Source: Pseudooctadecabacter sp. (GTDB taxonomy: Bacteria > Pseudomonadota > Alphaproteobacteria > Rhodobacterales > Rhodobacteraceae). Taken from it: a stretch of DNA of 6,789 bases. Positions 5,940 to 6,789 of the stretch are shown here, piece after piece (position 1 is the first letter of the stretch; the number at the start of each line of letters is the position of its first letter). The DNA lies in contig JAHDFG010000114.1 of NCBI GenBank assembly GCA_020628265.1, positions 1 to 6,789 of the forward strand, in the 5' to 3' direction. The notes below the pieces were generated by a model, which saw only the letters and a program-made list of their open reading frames with translations, was not told the DNA's origin and did no database searches. The translations under genes were made by a program, and so were the position numbers.

Positions 5940-6003
5940 GGAACCTCCCTAGCGCGAGGGGCTGGGGCTTTCAATTCTGCGGCGTACGGTCTAATCGGAA
6001 ACG
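5940..6003. promoter_or_regulatory. Short divergent spacer between small membrane protein and hydrolase genes
   Basis: These 64 bp must carry the ribosome binding site of the minus gene (GGGAGG at about 5945-5950) and probably promoters in both directions. A TCTAAT at 5990-5995 matches a sigma-70 -10 at five of six positions, but it has only a poor -35 and would start transcription almost at the hydrolase ATG. A small inverted repeat CCCT-AGCGCG-AGGG lies at 5947-5960. Confidence 0.35.
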
Positions 6004-6732
6004 ATGCTGAATGTCCTCACTCACGGTGATCCGTCGCACCCGAAATTGTTGATCGCCCACGGCCTTTATGGGTCGGGGCGGAACTGGGGGGTGATCGCGA
6101 AACGGCTGTCGGATCAGTTCTTTGTGGTCTGTCCGGACATGCGGAACCATGGGTCAAGTCCTTGGTATGACACACAAAGTTATTTCGACATGGCGGATGA
6201 TCTGGCGGGGCTTTTGGACGGGCCGACGCGCGTCGTGGGGCATTCCATGGGCGGGAAGGCCTCGATGGTTTTGGCGCTGCAACACCCTGAATTGGTTGAG
6301 AAATTAATTGTCGCGGATATTGCGCCCGTGGCTTATGCGCACACGCAGGTGCAGCATATTGAGGCCATGCGGGCGGTGGATTTGAGCGGTATTGAGAAAC
6401 GGTCGGATGCGGGGCGCGGGTTGGACGCGGAGGTGCGGGACTTCCTGCTGCAATCCCTTGATTTAAAAGAGAAACGCTGGAAGCTAAATTTGGATGTGTT
6501 GGAGGCCGAGATGCCGAAGATCATCGGATTTCCTGAGGTGTCCGGGGCGTTTGAGGGGCCGACTTTGTTCCTGTCAGGGGCGGAGAGCGACTACGTTCAG
6601 CCCGAGCATCGGGACCGGATCAAGGGGCTGTTTCCGGCGGCGAAGTTCGCGAAAATTCCGGGTGCGGGGCACTGGCTGCACGCGCAAAAACCGCGGGAGT
6701 TCGAGGCGGCGGTGCGGGCGTTTATGGCCTGA
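6004..6732 (+). CDS. Alpha/beta hydrolase (YbfF/ABHD11-like esterase), 242 aa
   Basis: This is a cytoplasmic serine hydrolase of the alpha/beta fold, with no signal peptide. The HGLYGSGRNW stretch at 19-28 supplies the oxyanion hole. The nucleophile elbow GHSMGG places catalytic Ser81, the likely acid is Asp196 (in SGAESDYV), and the likely base is His223 (in GAGHWLH). DMRNHGSSPW at 45-54 and the short length resemble the YbfF esterase and mitochondrial ABHD11 group, which act on short acyl esters or thioesters; the true substrate is unknown. The start ATG has GGAAACG in front. Its codons favour GGG and CGG more than glyA, which mainly uses GGC, GGT and CGC, consistent with lower expression rather than clear transfer. 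The next 57 bp are non-coding repeats. Confidence 0.9.
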   Translation: MLNVLTHGDPSHPKLLIAHGLYGSGRNWGVIAKRLSDQFFVVCPDMRNHGSSPWYDTQSYFDMADDLAGLLDGPTRVVGHSMGGKASMVLALQHPELVEKLIVADIAPVAYAHTQVQHIEAMRAVDLSGIEKRSDAGRGLDAEVRDFLLQSLDLKEKRWKLNLDVLEAEMPKIIGFPEVSGAFEGPTLFLSGAESDYVQPEHRDRIKGLFPAAKFAKIPGAGHWLHAQKPREFEAAVRAFMA

Positions 6733-6738
6733 ATCCGG

Positions 6739-6782
6739 CGTATGGCTTGCGTATGGTTTCCGTATGGCTGGCGTATGGCAGC
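6739..6782. repeat. Four tandem 11-bp direct repeats carrying CGTATGG
   Basis: The units are CGTATGGCTTG (6739-6749), CGTATGGTTTC (6750-6760), CGTATGGCTGG (6761-6771) and CGTATGGCAGC (6772-6782). The heptamer CGTATGG is invariant and exactly 11 bp apart, about one helical turn, while the last four bases vary. The array begins 6 bp after the hydrolase stop. The window ends 7 bp later in TTGGCTG, so the array's right end and its relation to the next gene cannot be fully seen. A CAGC-TTG-GCTG inverted repeat overlaps the end (6779-6789). Confidence 0.85.
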
Positions 6783-6789
6783 TTGGCTG

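Noticed and set aside
6004..6732. Horizontal transfer of the hydrolase based on different codon use
   Set aside because: The shift to GGG and CGG codons and some AT-rich patches are modest and are as well explained by lower expression compared with glyA; no mobile element signals flank it.
6739..6782. CRISPR or minisatellite coding repeat interpretation of the terminal array
   Set aside because: Units are only 11 bp with no spacers, so it is not CRISPR, and the period is not a multiple of three, so it is not a peptide repeat.

Overview
The window is GC-rich chromosomal DNA, most likely from an alphaproteobacterium of the Rhodobacterales (Roseobacter/Rhodobacteraceae type). This rests on the general look of the proteins: a PrpE-type acyl-CoA ligase, a short (254 aa) NAD kinase divergent from a 431 aa serine hydroxymethyltransferase, a DUF817 membrane protein, and small helical proteins of a kind I associate with that family. 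The genus is an inference that I cannot settle without a search. No mobile elements, phage genes, tRNA/rRNA or CRISPR arrays are visible. The gene content is mostly housekeeping.

Layout. Bases 1-839 hold the C-terminal part of a propionyl-CoA synthetase (prpE), cut by the window edge. Its last 11 bases overlap the start of an unrecognised membrane-anchored protein (829-1518). A symmetric hairpin terminator (1530-1558) closes this unit and also serves the minus-strand unit that converges on it. The minus-strand block runs right to left: nadK (3221-2457), a small predicted lipoprotein 35 bp downstream (2421-1885), then after a 102 bp gap a CsbD-like stress protein (1782-1585). A divergent 176 bp region (3222-3397) separates nadK from glyA (3398-4693, serine hydroxymethyltransferase). 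The glyA leader contains inverted repeats that could form competing structures around its ribosome binding site. After the glyA terminator (4714-4753) comes a DUF817 integral membrane protein (4760-5599). Its 3' end overlaps, tail to tail by 32 bp, a small protein with one C-terminal membrane helix (5939-5568, minus). A 64 bp divergent spacer leads to an alpha/beta hydrolase (6004-6732). The window ends in a non-coding array of four 11-bp direct repeats carrying CGTATGG (6739-6782).

How the genes relate. PrpE activates propionate to propionyl-CoA, NAD kinase makes NADP, and GlyA links serine/glycine to one-carbon folate metabolism. These are core metabolic functions and show no sign of being one pathway-specific cluster. 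The less explained parts are the orphan overlapping prpE, the four-cysteine lipoprotein beside nadK, the DUF817/tail-anchored pair, the glyA leader and the terminal 11-bp repeats. I see no convincing new multi-gene system here; the most distinctive signals are small non-coding ones.
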